Below, piece after piece: positions 43,001 through 52,300 of a stretch of DNA of 64,000 nt (position 1 is the first letter of the stretch; each line of letters begins with the position of its first letter). The position numbers were made by a program, and so were the translations under genes. Source of the DNA: Pedobacter cryoconitis (lineage in GTDB: Bacteria > Bacteroidota > Bacteroidia > Sphingobacteriales > Sphingobacteriaceae); NCBI RefSeq assembly GCF_014207135.1, contig NZ_JACHCC010000011.1:177862-241861 (forward strand), written 5' to 3'. The notes beneath the pieces are model-generated. The model made no database searches and was not told the DNA's origin. It worked only from the letters and a program-made list of their open reading frames with translations.

Positions 43001-43127
43001 CAGTTGGTGGGGCAATATCAGGATACTGGGAGATTGGAAGGGATAAAAGGCCAAGTACACCCAGGGTAACTATAATAATAGATACCACGGTTGATAATAC
43101 CGGACGTTCAATAAATAGCTTTAACAT
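40011..43127 (-). CDS. RND multidrug efflux permease (AcrB/HAE1 family)
   Basis: 1038 residues, the normal length. Twelve transmembrane helices with two large periplasmic loops are expected; the N-terminus FIERPVLSTVVSIIIVTLGVLGLLSLPI is standard. Proton-relay residues are present: the double Asp in GIVVDDAIVVVEAV of TM4 and the Lys in LLAKNAILIVEFA of TM10. The pore region has the usual FIGGSSGVFYKQFGLTLA. It exports drugs or host-type toxic compounds with proton influx. Middle gene of the adaptor-permease-channel operon, 40 nt after the adaptor gene. Confidence 0.96.
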   Translation of the reverse strand: MLKLFIERPVLSTVVSIIIVTLGVLGLLSLPISQYPDIAPPTVQVSANYSGANADVVLKSVIVPLEQQINGVENMDYITSTAGNDGSGNITVSFKIGSDPNMAAVNVQNAVSRATPLLPQEVTKAGVTVQKKQTSTLLIFSVYSDNPAYDQTFLQNYVDINIIPEVKRIQGVGDASASGQMDYSMRIWLNPQAMASYGLVPSDITAALADQNIQAAPGQFGERGGQAFQYVIKYPGTLVDTAQFGDIVIRSNVGSRLLRLKDIARIQLGALSYFNSTRTNGHPAVSINVAQVAGSNAREVIRETLKVMEKSSKTFPPGIHYVVLQSVDDFLTASIDKVLHTLFEAFILVFVVVFVFLQDFRSTLIPAISVPVAIVGTFFFLQLFGFTINLLTLFALILAIGIVVDDAIVVVEAVHAKLDSGYTSARQASIDALGEISSAIISITLVMSAVFIPVSFIGGSSGVFYKQFGLTLAIAIILSAINALTLSPALCALFLKSHHEKGKQMSYLEKFYAAFNASFERMSNKYANAISFFSKQKWIPLSILGFFMVALFFLAKNTATGFVPNEDLGAVNCNITLPPDASLERTDVVTRKIEKLAHTIPEINNVLAVTGRGQLSGSGSNYATVVMRLIPWEQRKRDVQAIIDELIKKSNNITEAEVKFFAPPTIQGFGATNGFAFQLQDRTGGDIATFYKTSKDFLSALSERPEIQFATTSFNPNFPQYLMNMNVPKIKDAGLNVSDVTNAMQGYYGGIYASNFNQFGQQFRVMVQSSPEYRMTPESLNGVFVRTPDGQMVPVTEFFTLTQAYGPQAITRFNLFNSISINGTPNSTYSSGQAITAIQEVAAKTLPAGYSYEYSGITREELAGNSQTIFIFLLCLVFVYLLLSAQYESYLLPLSILLTIPVGTAGAFMFAHLFGISNNIYVQITLVMLIGLLAKNAILIVEFAVERRRSGMDITEAAVKGAQARLRPILMTSFAFILGLVPLMLATGAGANGNRSIGVGAVGGMLVGTIFGLFITPTLFILFQTLQEKLKSKPDHKL

Positions 43128-43167
43128 ATGCTGATACTTCTTTAATTAATTTGTAGGATAACCAAGC

Positions 43168-44316
43168 TTAAGGATTGTTGTAAACGCTATCGGCATTTAC
43201 CTTTGTAGGTTTGATTTCGAGACCTTCTCTTAGATTGGAGATACCATCTGCTACTATTTTGTCACCAGCTTTTAAGCCTTTCTGAACCACGAAAGAATCA
43301 CCGGAACTGGCAGCTGTTGTAATTTCCACTGACTTTACTTTATTGGAAGCATCCAGGATATAGACAAAAAGTTTACCCTGTATCTGGTAGGTTGCTTTCT
43401 GAGGCACCAGTAAGGCCGCGTCTATAGTCCGCGGGATCCTGACTACGGCACTGCTTCCGCTTCTTACCAGTCCGTTATGATTTGGGAAAGTTGCCCTCAT
43501 ATTAATAGACCCTGTCTGGGCATTGATTAAACCACTTGCCGTTTCTACTTTTCCGGTTGTAGGAAGTACATTTCCGTTAGCCAGCACTAACGATACTGGT
43601 GGCAGCGTAGTTAACTTTTGCTGCATTGTTACTCCTTTGGCAGCCAGGAAAAAGTCAAGCCCCTGTCTTTCATTGATCGAAAAATAGGCATATATTTTTT
43701 CAATATTTGATACGGTAGTCAGCGGGTTTGTAGTGGTACTGCTCACTAAACTTCCAATTTTATAGGGCAGTGTACCGATTACCCCATCCACAGGGCTATA
43801 AATTTTGGTGTAACTCAAATTTGTTTTGGCATTATTCAAGGCAGCTTTGGCCTGAGCCAGCGCCCCTTGTCTTGATTCAAGGGTATATTGTGCAGATTCC
43901 AGCTGGTACGGACTCACAATATCTCCATCTACGAGTGGTTTTACTTTATCTACATTCATCCTGGCTGCATTCACATCTGCAACAGCTATTTTGATATTGG
44001 CTTCTGTTGTTTTTACATTCTGTTCGTACTGGGGTGCATTGATCGTAAACAGCAATTGTCCTTTTTTCACAGAAGCTCCCTCATCGACATAAATGTCAGC
44101 TACATATCCATCAATTTTTGGACGTATTTCTATATTTTGTATCCCCTGAATAGTGGCAGGATAATCTGAATAAATACTGGCCGTTTTGGGTGAAAGCGTA
44201 ATTACAGGATAGGGTTTAGCCTGATCGGTGGTTTTATCTTTGTTTTTTTTGTTTCCGCACGAGGACAGGATAACAAGGATTGCCATAGTGGCTAAATGGA
44301 TTTTTGGAGTGTTCAT
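43168..44316 (-). CDS. RND efflux periplasmic adaptor (membrane fusion protein)
   Basis: 382 residues, lipoprotein (lipobox LSSCGNKK). Domain order is lipoyl/hairpin/lipoyl/beta-barrel/membrane-proximal: IRPKIDGYVADIYVDEGASVKKGQLLFTI, a coiled coil of about 70 residues, SYTKIYSPVDGVIG, and VPQKATYQIQGKLFVYIL. First gene of the efflux operon. No dedicated regulator gene is adjacent, so control may come from elsewhere. No clear -33/-7 pair was found in the 134-nt leader. Confidence 0.94.
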   Translation of the reverse strand: MNTPKIHLATMAILVILSSCGNKKNKDKTTDQAKPYPVITLSPKTASIYSDYPATIQGIQNIEIRPKIDGYVADIYVDEGASVKKGQLLFTINAPQYEQNVKTTEANIKIAVADVNAARMNVDKVKPLVDGDIVSPYQLESAQYTLESRQGALAQAKAALNNAKTNLSYTKIYSPVDGVIGTLPYKIGSLVSSTTTNPLTTVSNIEKIYAYFSINERQGLDFFLAAKGVTMQQKLTTLPPVSLVLANGNVLPTTGKVETASGLINAQTGSINMRATFPNHNGLVRSGSSAVVRIPRTIDAALLVPQKATYQIQGKLFVYILDASNKVKSVEITTAASSGDSFVVQKGLKAGDKIVADGISNLREGLEIKPTKVNADSVYNNP

Positions 44317-44450
44317 AGGTAATTCAGAAATTTTATTAGGGGGAAAAAGCGCTTATACATACAAGGTACTTCATATCAACATCTTAATGAATTAAAATGG
44401 ATACAAAATAGTATAAAACGGAAAAAAAATTCCGGCGGATCAGATATATT

Positions 44451-44804
44451 TTAGCAATAAGGCGGGGCCCTGAGCGGAAGCAGCCGGTTATGATGGCCGC
44501 TGGGACTTTTAATGGTATACAATACCCGATAGGACAACACAACCAGAGCGGGAGGTATCAACCCAATATTATAGGCTACCGGAGGAAGAATATCAGACTG
44601 AAAATCCTGTGTAAAACACAGTAATCTGCAATGGATGATTTTAGCGCCGACCAGCGGGGTTCTTAAAATACTTTGTTCTACAGATTCTCCCCGATGCGAA
44701 AAAACATCCGCATACCTGACCATTGTACGTCCGTGCAAGCCAAAAATAATGGTTAGGATCAATAAAAATTTAAGTACGGCAGCCAGGATTTTTCCTGTTT
44801 TCAT
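44451..44804 (-). CDS. Hypothetical membrane protein
   Basis: 117 residues from the ATG at 44804; a GTG at 44870 would add 22 residues. Two hydrophobic segments, AAVLKFLLILTIIFGL near the N-terminus and YNIGLIPPALVVLSYRVLY near the C-terminus, with a polar loop between. No family is recognised. Support comes from the membrane-protein pattern and from the lack of a better ORF; the basic end (GHHNRLLPLRAPPYC) is atypical, so it may be degraded. Confidence 0.4.
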   Translation of the reverse strand: MKTGKILAAVLKFLLILTIIFGLHGRTMVRYADVFSHRGESVEQSILRTPLVGAKIIHCRLLCFTQDFQSDILPPVAYNIGLIPPALVVLSYRVLYTIKSPSGHHNRLLPLRAPPYC

Positions 44805-45034
44805 TCGGGGGATATTTTTATTATGGAACGCGGCAAAGATATCTATTAATTCTCTTTGAATACTGAACACTACAGTAACTATTTTGTTTTAAATATTCTT
44901 GTCGCAAATCACCCCTTAGTTTGTCTTCAATACCTATTTTGAGAAAACAAATTTCGTCTTAATTTTAATTCAATCAATTACAACCCCTTCATGTGCCGTC
45001 ACATAAGCAATTATTAACCTCAAAAAAAATAAAG

Positions 45035-45417
45035 ATGAAAATTAAAAGTATTAAAATTATTTACTGGATCACGACTGTGCTCCTGGCCCTGTTTATTTTA
45101 CCAGGCATATTTTTCATGAACAGCCCTATGGCACTGGAAGGAACCAGACATCTGGGGTTACCACAAGGTTCCATATAGAAGCCAGTATAGGTGCTTTCAT
45201 TGGCGGATTGATCCTGATTATACCGAAATTACCTTCACGCCTTAAAGAATGGGCTTATGTGGCCCTGGGCATTCAGTATATCTCGGCTTTAATCGCCCAC
45301 CTGTCTGTAGATGGGATGGTTCCGATGTCTTTTGCACCTATACTGGTGTTTGCTATCTTATTAATTTCTTACCTGTGTTATCATCGTATCATCAGGTCTG
45401 TAAATGTACAGGGGTAA
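45035..45417 (+). pseudogene. DoxX-like membrane protein gene, frameshifted
   Basis: The first 44 codons from the ATG at 45035 give the first DoxX helix (IIYWITTVLLALFILPGIFF) and LEGTRHLGLPQ, then reach a stop at 45176-45178. The rest of the family continues in the next frame from 45169: FHIEASIGAFIGGLILIIPKLPSRLKEWAYVALGIQYISALIAHL to the stop at 45417. Joining the frames gives about 128 residues and four helices, the normal size. The break is near 45166-45169; adding one base there restores the frame. No slippery heptamer is seen, so a recent loss or a sequencing error is more likely than programmed frameshifting. Confidence 0.82.
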
Positions 45418-45429
45418 CTAAGGTTTTAT

Positions 45430-46323
45430 CTAGAACACTCTGAACCTTAAACTGAGTTCAAAGTTTCCATCTACATAACCTCTCAGTGCTGCAGTTCCGG
45501 TTGTATAACTGGCACTCAGGTTAAATGCCTGGAACTGTAGCCCCATACCAAAACTAGCACTTTGTGTAGAATGGTACATACCAAATACATTGACTTGTTT
45601 ATTGGCAAAGACAAGATTAGCGCCGGCGTCAAAGATATCTGTATATCCTTTTACGCCACGTAAAGCAACTTTGGGTTCTACATCGAAACCATCTTGTCCT
45701 GGTGTCAGTGTCAGCCGGTAACTTGCTGCCGTATAAAAAGTAGCCTGGTCAATCGCATTGTTTACATCGGTTTTATGAAATACACTTTTCAGATTGGGCA
45801 ATGCTGCCTGTAAAGTTAATCTGTTTGCGGTATAAGCCACTCCAAAATCCCCGTCCAGATAAGTTGCCCTTTGGTTATACTGACTAATCGCTACATCATT
45901 GGGATCACCGTTCACCAGGTTTTCATTCAGCCTCTCATTCGAGAAACCAAATGAGACCCCAAAATGCAGCTGATCATTTCTATCATTTAACTGTAGGTGG
46001 TAGGCATAGGTACCGACAACTCTTGTCCAGCGCTGCAGACCTATCTTGTCATTACTGACATTCAGACCCAGTCCTACCCTGTTATTAATTCCATAGCTAC
46101 CTGTCCCCGACTGGGTGACAGTAGAGCCAGGTATGTTATTCCATTGTGCACGATAAGCCAGGTTAAAAGTCAGTCCAGTATCTATTCCGGCCATTGCCGG
46201 GTTACCCAGGTACTGATTCTGGTAATACATTGCCGCCAATGGATTTAATTGTGCGTAAGATTGGCTGGAGATGAATAAAAGCAGTCCTGTTATCAGTCCA
46301 AATATTGAGAGATTCCTTTTCAT
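45430..46323 (-). CDS. PorP/SprF family type IX secretion system membrane protein
   Basis: 297 residues with a signal peptide ending at SYAQ (about residue 24). The family start QLNPLAAMYYQNQYLGNPAMAGIDTGLTFNLAYRAQW is diagnostic, and the rest is an outer-membrane beta-barrel ending in an aromatic-rich strand (LSLRFRVF). SprF proteins help secrete or anchor the large CHU_C-type adhesin encoded next to them; here the giant protein ends 10 nt upstream. Last gene of the six-gene operon. Confidence 0.93.
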   Translation of the reverse strand: MKRNLSIFGLITGLLLFISSQSYAQLNPLAAMYYQNQYLGNPAMAGIDTGLTFNLAYRAQWNNIPGSTVTQSGTGSYGINNRVGLGLNVSNDKIGLQRWTRVVGTYAYHLQLNDRNDQLHFGVSFGFSNERLNENLVNGDPNDVAISQYNQRATYLDGDFGVAYTANRLTLQAALPNLKSVFHKTDVNNAIDQATFYTAASYRLTLTPGQDGFDVEPKVALRGVKGYTDIFDAGANLVFANKQVNVFGMYHSTQSASFGMGLQFQAFNLSASYTTGTAALRGYVDGNFELSLRFRVF

Positions 46324-46333
46324 TTTCTTTGTT

Positions 46334-49300
46334 TTAATTGTTTCTAACCAGCGTTATAAAGCCTTTGAATTTGCTTCGGCCGTCTCCAAAATCTATAACA
46401 TAAAAGTAGGTGCCTTCACTCAGCGGACTACCATTCACTGTTCCATCCCAGCTATTATCATATGCCTTTTTACTATAAACCTGTCTTCCGGCACGATCAA
46501 ATATTTTCACTTCATTGTTAGGGTACACATCAATATTCCTCACTACCCATTTATCATTGACACCATCTCCGTTCGGTGTTAAAACATTCGTTGCATCAAT
46601 GGTACGGTAATCGTCAAGGACATCAATGGTAATCAGCTGTGTACTGCTGCAACCTGATGCATTGGTAGCTGTTACTGTGTATGAAGTTGTCTGTGTTGGT
46701 CTCACTGTGAGTATCGCTGTGTTCTGTGCACCGATGATACCTGAAGCATTTGCCCATACATAGGTATTTCCTCCGCTGGCGATCAGTCTGGTCGTAACAC
46801 CTTTTGATAGTGATGTTCCAGCTTCTGAAATAATGCTCAGTACCGGAACCGGGTTGATATTCAGCGCAAAGGTTCTGCTATAGGTGTCTACTCCACCATT
46901 AGCTGTTCCACCGTTATCTTTCACAGTCACTGTAATTCTTGCAGTTCCTGAAACTGAGTTGTTGGCCAGATAATAAGTCAGTGTTCCATTTCCATTAGCT
47001 CCCTGGCTTACTCTCAGATCACTGAACATCGACGGATTATCAGAAGTCACACTTAAGGTTGTGGTCTGAGTTGTCTCTGGTCCCGGAGTGATACCGCTTA
47101 GTGCAATGGTTTGTTTACTGGTTGTATTACACTGGGTCAGATCAGCTATTGCATTCAGTGTCGGAACTTCATTGACATCATTCAGATAAATATTGAATTG
47201 TTTATCTAAAGTCAATCCATACTGGGTTGTACTTCTGACTACAATACTATAAACAGCCTGTTGTTTGAAGTTCAGGACTTTTGCAGTAACGACCTGGTTA
47301 CCACTGATAGCAAATGAACTATTATCAATATCTCCGGCTCCGCCAACCAGCGTATAAGTAAAGGTTGCATTCGGATCTAGAGAGGTACTGCTTAATGTTC
47401 CTGCCACCGCTCCTACAGGTCTTTTCTGATATAAAGGCTGTGGCGTGAAAGTTATGCTGGTTGGTATACCTGGTTTTATAGTCAGTACACCGTTTGCATA
47501 AGTGATAGCATAATTGGCCGCTGCCGCACCACTAACCAGTATCGGATAATCACCGGCTAAAGATGTGTTAGTGGCAGTAGTTGTTTCAGTGACTGGTGTA
47601 GTCAGTACAGCTGCTGTTTCTCCATTGACAAAACCAGTATAAGTTATAGTCAGTGGAGGTACAGTTGTACCTTGTATCATCTGTTTATTGTCTGCTGTAA
47701 CAAGTAATGGCTGAGCTGTAATTATGCCGGTGTTATTGTTCAGGCTGGAGGTAGTCAGGACATAGTTTCCTGCATCTGTTCCTGTCAGTGCCAGGCCGAT
47801 AACAGTTACCAATTTTCCTGTGGCTACGTTTGCATTGTCATAAACTCCCTGAGCCGGATTATTCAGCGCTACATTCTCTGAACCTACCTGACCACTGAAA
47901 CTGTAATTACTTGCATTTAAGAAAGCAGTTGTGCTTCCGTCATAAACTTTAGTAATTGTTCCGGTCAGTAAAGGTGTAATGCTGGCTGAGGTAATTGTGC
48001 CCGGTGCGGTTAAGCTGGTTGTTGAAATCGAATAGTTGGCCGCGTCGGCACCTGTTAATCCTACAGCGTTAACAGTTACTGTACGACTGCCAGTATTTTT
48101 CTGGTCGTATGTTCCGCCAGAAGGGTTATTCAGCGCTACCTGATCAGTACCGATATTACCTGTAAAGCTGTAATTCGCTCCTGATAAAGTGGCTGTGGTA
48201 GTACCGTCATAAACTTTAGTGATGGTACCGGCCAATACGGGAACTATAGTCGCTGAGGTAATTGTTCCCGGAGCAGTTAAACTGGTGGCCGAAATTGTGT
48301 AGTTGGTTGCGTCAGTTCCTGTAAGGGCTAAACCACTCACAGATACAGTACGGTTACCTACTATTTTCAGATCATAAGTTCCTGCCACAGGGTTATTCAA
48401 GGCTACCTGATCTCCACTGACATTACCTGAGATACTATAATTAGATCCTGATAAGGTAGCTGTAGTAGTTCCATCATAAGCTTTAGTAATCGTTCCGGCA
48501 AGTACAGGGACGATAGTTGCTGAGGTAATTGTTCCAGGTGCGGTTAAACTGGTCGTTGAAATAGAATAGTTGGCTGCATCAGTTCCTGTCAGGGCTAAAC
48601 CACTCACAGATACAGTACGGTTACCTACAATTTTCAGGTCATAAGTTCCTGCTAATGGATTATTCAGGGCTACCTGATCGGCACCGATATTACCTGTAAA
48701 GCTATAATTAGCTCCTGATAGCGTAGCTGCAGTGTTTCCGTCATAAATTTTTGTGATGGTACCGGCAAGCACTGGGGTAATAGTTGCAGAAGTAATTGTT
48801 CCCGGCGCTGTTAAGCTGGCAGCTGAAATCGTGTAGTTAGCTGCATCAGTTCCGGTCAGGGCTAAACCTGTTACCGTTACTGTACGATTACCCGCGTCTT
48901 TCAGATCATAAGTTCCTGCAGCTGGATCATTCAGGGCTACCTGATCTCCGCCAACATTCCCCGAGATACTGTAGTTTGCTCCTGATAAGGTAGCTGTCGT
49001 GTTTCCATCATAAACTTTAGTGATAGTACCGGCAAGCACTGGGATAATAGTTGCTGAAGTAATTGTTCCAGGAGCAGTTAAACTGGTCGCTGAGATCGAA
49101 TAGTTGGCAGCATCAGTTCCGGTCAGGATTAAACCTGTTACCGTTACTGTACGGTTACCCGCAATTTTCAGATCGTAAGTTCCGGAAGCCGGATCGTTCA
49201 GGGCTACCTGATCTGCACCAACATTACCTGTAAAGCTATAATTAGCTGCTGATAAGGTAGCTGTAGTATTTCCATCATATACTTTAGTGATGGTCCCAGC

Positions 49301-52300
49301 AAGTACAGGAGTAATAGTTGCTGAAGTAATTGTTCCAGGAGCAGTTAAACTGGTCGCTGAGATCGAATAGTTGGCAGCATCAGTTCCGGTCAGGGCTAAA
49401 CCTGTTACCGTTACTGTACGGTTACCTGCAATTTTCAGATCATAGGTTCCGGAAGCCGGATCGTTCAGGGCTACCTGATCTGCACCAACATTACCTGTAA
49501 AGCTATAATTAACTGCTGATAAAGTGGCTGCAGTGTTTCCATCATATACTTTAGTAATTGTTCCAGCCAATACAGGGATAATAGTTGCTGCGGTAATAGT
49601 TCCCGGAGCGGTTAAACTGGTTGTTGAAATCGAATAGTTGGCTGCATCTGTTCCGGTCAGGGTCAAACCTGTTACCGTTACTGTACGGTTACCCGCAATT
49701 TTCAGATCATAAGTTCCGGAAGCCGGATCGTTCAGGGCTACCTGATCGGCACCAATATTACCTGTAAAGCTATAATTAGCTGCTGATAAAGTGGCTACCG
49801 TGTTTCCATCATAAACTTTAGTAATCGTTCCTGCCAACACAGGGATAATGGTTGCCGAGGTAATTGTTCCCGGAGCCGTTAAGCTTGTGGTTGAAATCGT
49901 GTAATTCGCAGCATCTGTTCCTGTTAATGCTAAACCAGCTACTGTTACTGTACGGTTACCCGCAGTTTTCAGATCGTAGGTTCCTGCTGCAGGATTGTTC
50001 AGGGTTACCTGATCTGCACCAATATTACCTGTAAAGCTATAATTGGCTCCAGTTAATGTAGCTGTGGTAGTCCCGTCGTAAACTTTGGTAATCGTTCCTG
50101 CCAGCACTGGTACAATAGTCGCTGCGGTAATTGTTCCCGGAGCAGTTAAACTGGTTGTCGAAAGCGTATAGTTGACAGCGTCTGTTCCGGTCAGGGCTAA
50201 ACCTGTTACGGCTACAGTACGGTTACCAGCAATTGCCAGATCGTAAGTCCCGGCAGCTGGATTATTCAGCGTTACAACGTCTGCACCAATATTACCAGTA
50301 AAGCTATAGTTAGCTGCTGATAAAGTGGCTGCAGTTGTTCCGTCATAAACTTTAGTAATCGTTCCTGCCAGTACAGGCGTAATAGTCGCTGCAGTAATTA
50401 TTCCCGGCGCAGTCAAACTGGTCGTTGAAATCGTATAGTTGACTGCATCAGTTCCGGTCAGGGCTAAACCTGTCACAGTTACCGTACGGTTACCTGTTGT
50501 TTTCAGACTATAATTTCCTGTTACAGGATTATTTAATGCGACCTGGTCAGCACCGATATTACCGGTAAAGCTATAGTTCGCTGCTGATAAGGTGGCTGTA
50601 GTAGTTCCGTCGTAAACCTTCATAATTGTTCCTGCCAGTACAGGGACAATCGTTGCCGAGGTAATTGTTCCCGGCGCCGTTAAGCTGGTTGTTGAAATCG
50701 TATAGTTAACAGCATCAGTTCCGGTCAGGGCTAAACCTGTCACCGTTACTGTACGGTTACCTGCTGTTTTCAGATCATAGGTTCCACTTGCCGGATTATT
50801 CAGGGTTACATTTTCCACACCTACCAAACCGCTGAAACTATAATTTGCAGCTGTTAAGGTTGCGGCTGTTGTTCCGTCATAAGGTTTGGTAATGGTTCCT
50901 GCCAGTACCGGTATAATCGTCGCTGAAGTAATTGTACCCGGTGCAGTTACAGTGGTCGTAGAAAGTGTATAATTGACTGCATCTACCCCTGAGAGTGACA
51001 AACCAATAGCAGTAACTACACGGCTGCCAGCGTCTTTAATATTATAGGTTCCAATGGGTGGATTAATCAGGGTTACAGCATCTGTTCCGATAACTCCCAG
51101 AATGTTAAAATTAGCTGTCGATAAAACGGCTGTAACATTCCCATCATAAACCTTCGTAATTGTTCCTGCCAACACAGGTGTTATCGTTGCAGTGGTAATA
51201 GTTCCCGGTGCGGTTAAACTGAGGGTAGACAGCGTATAATTTGCAGCATCAGTTCCTGTCAAAGCTAAACCAGTAACTGTTACTGTACGGCTACCCGCAG
51301 TTTTCAGATCGTAGGTTCCTGCTGCAGGATTATTCAGGGCCACATTTTCCGTCCCTACCAGACCACTGAAGCTGTAGTTTCCAGCTGTTAAGGTTGCGGT
51401 TGTAGTACCATCATAAACTTTAGTTATTGTTCCGGCAAGTACCGGTACAATAACCGCTGAGGTAATTGTACCCGGTGCAGTTAAACTGAGCGTAGAAAGT
51501 GTATAATTGATAGCATCTGTTCCTATAAGTGCCAGACCAGTAACCGTAACCGTACGACTACCTACATTTTTCAGATCATAAGTTCCGCTGGATGGATTAT
51601 TCAGGGCTACATTTTCCGTACCTACCTTACCAGTAAAGCTATAATTCGCAGCCGCTAAAGTAGCCGTCGTAGTTCCGTCATAAGTCTTCGTGATTGTTCC
51701 TGCCAGTGTCGGTGTAATAGTCGCTGAGGTAATTGTTCCAGGTGCGGTTAAGCTGAGCGTAGAAAGTGTATAATTGATAGCATCTGTTCCTGTAAGAGCC
51801 AGACCTGTCACAGTAACCGTGCGGGAACCTGCATTTTTCAGGTCATAAGTTCCGCTGACCGGATTATTCAGCGCTACATTTTCTGTACCTACCTTTCCTG
51901 TAAAGCTATAATTTCCAGCTGCTAAAGTGGCCGCTGTAGTTCCGTCATAAGTTTTCGTGATTGTTCCTGCCAGTGTTGGTACAATAGTCGCTGAGGTAAT
52001 CGTTCCCGGCGCGGTAACACTGGTAGTGGACAAGGTATAATTCGCGGCATCAGTCCCGGTCAGTGTTAACCCTGTAACGGTAACGGTCCTGCTACCTACG
52101 TTTTTCAGATCATAAGTTCCACTTACAGGATTATTCAGGGCTACATTTTCTACTCCTACTTTACCTGTAAAAGTATAATTTGCTCCGGCTAAAGTCGCTG
52201 TTGTAGTTCCGTCATAAGTTTTGGTAATGGTTCCTGCCAGTGAAGGCACGATGACTGCCGGAGTGATATTACCTGTAGCTGTAACTGTGTTCAGCGTATA

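Noticed and set aside
44635..44859. 74-codon plus-strand ORF opposite the hypothetical membrane gene
   Set aside because: Fully antisense to the minus-strand ORF and without a family signature; the minus-strand ORF has the better membrane-protein pattern, though neither is strong.
45160..45180. Programmed frameshift in the DoxX-like gene
   Set aside because: No slippery heptamer or downstream structure was found; simple mutation or sequencing error is more likely.
45249..45443. 64-codon plus-strand ORF
   Set aside because: It lies out of frame inside the second half of the frameshifted DoxX-like gene, whose frame has clear family similarity.
47690..52240. Regular direct repeats considered as a CRISPR array
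   Set aside because: The 267-bp units are an open coding frame with YDG motifs; there are no short repeats with unique spacers and no cas genes.
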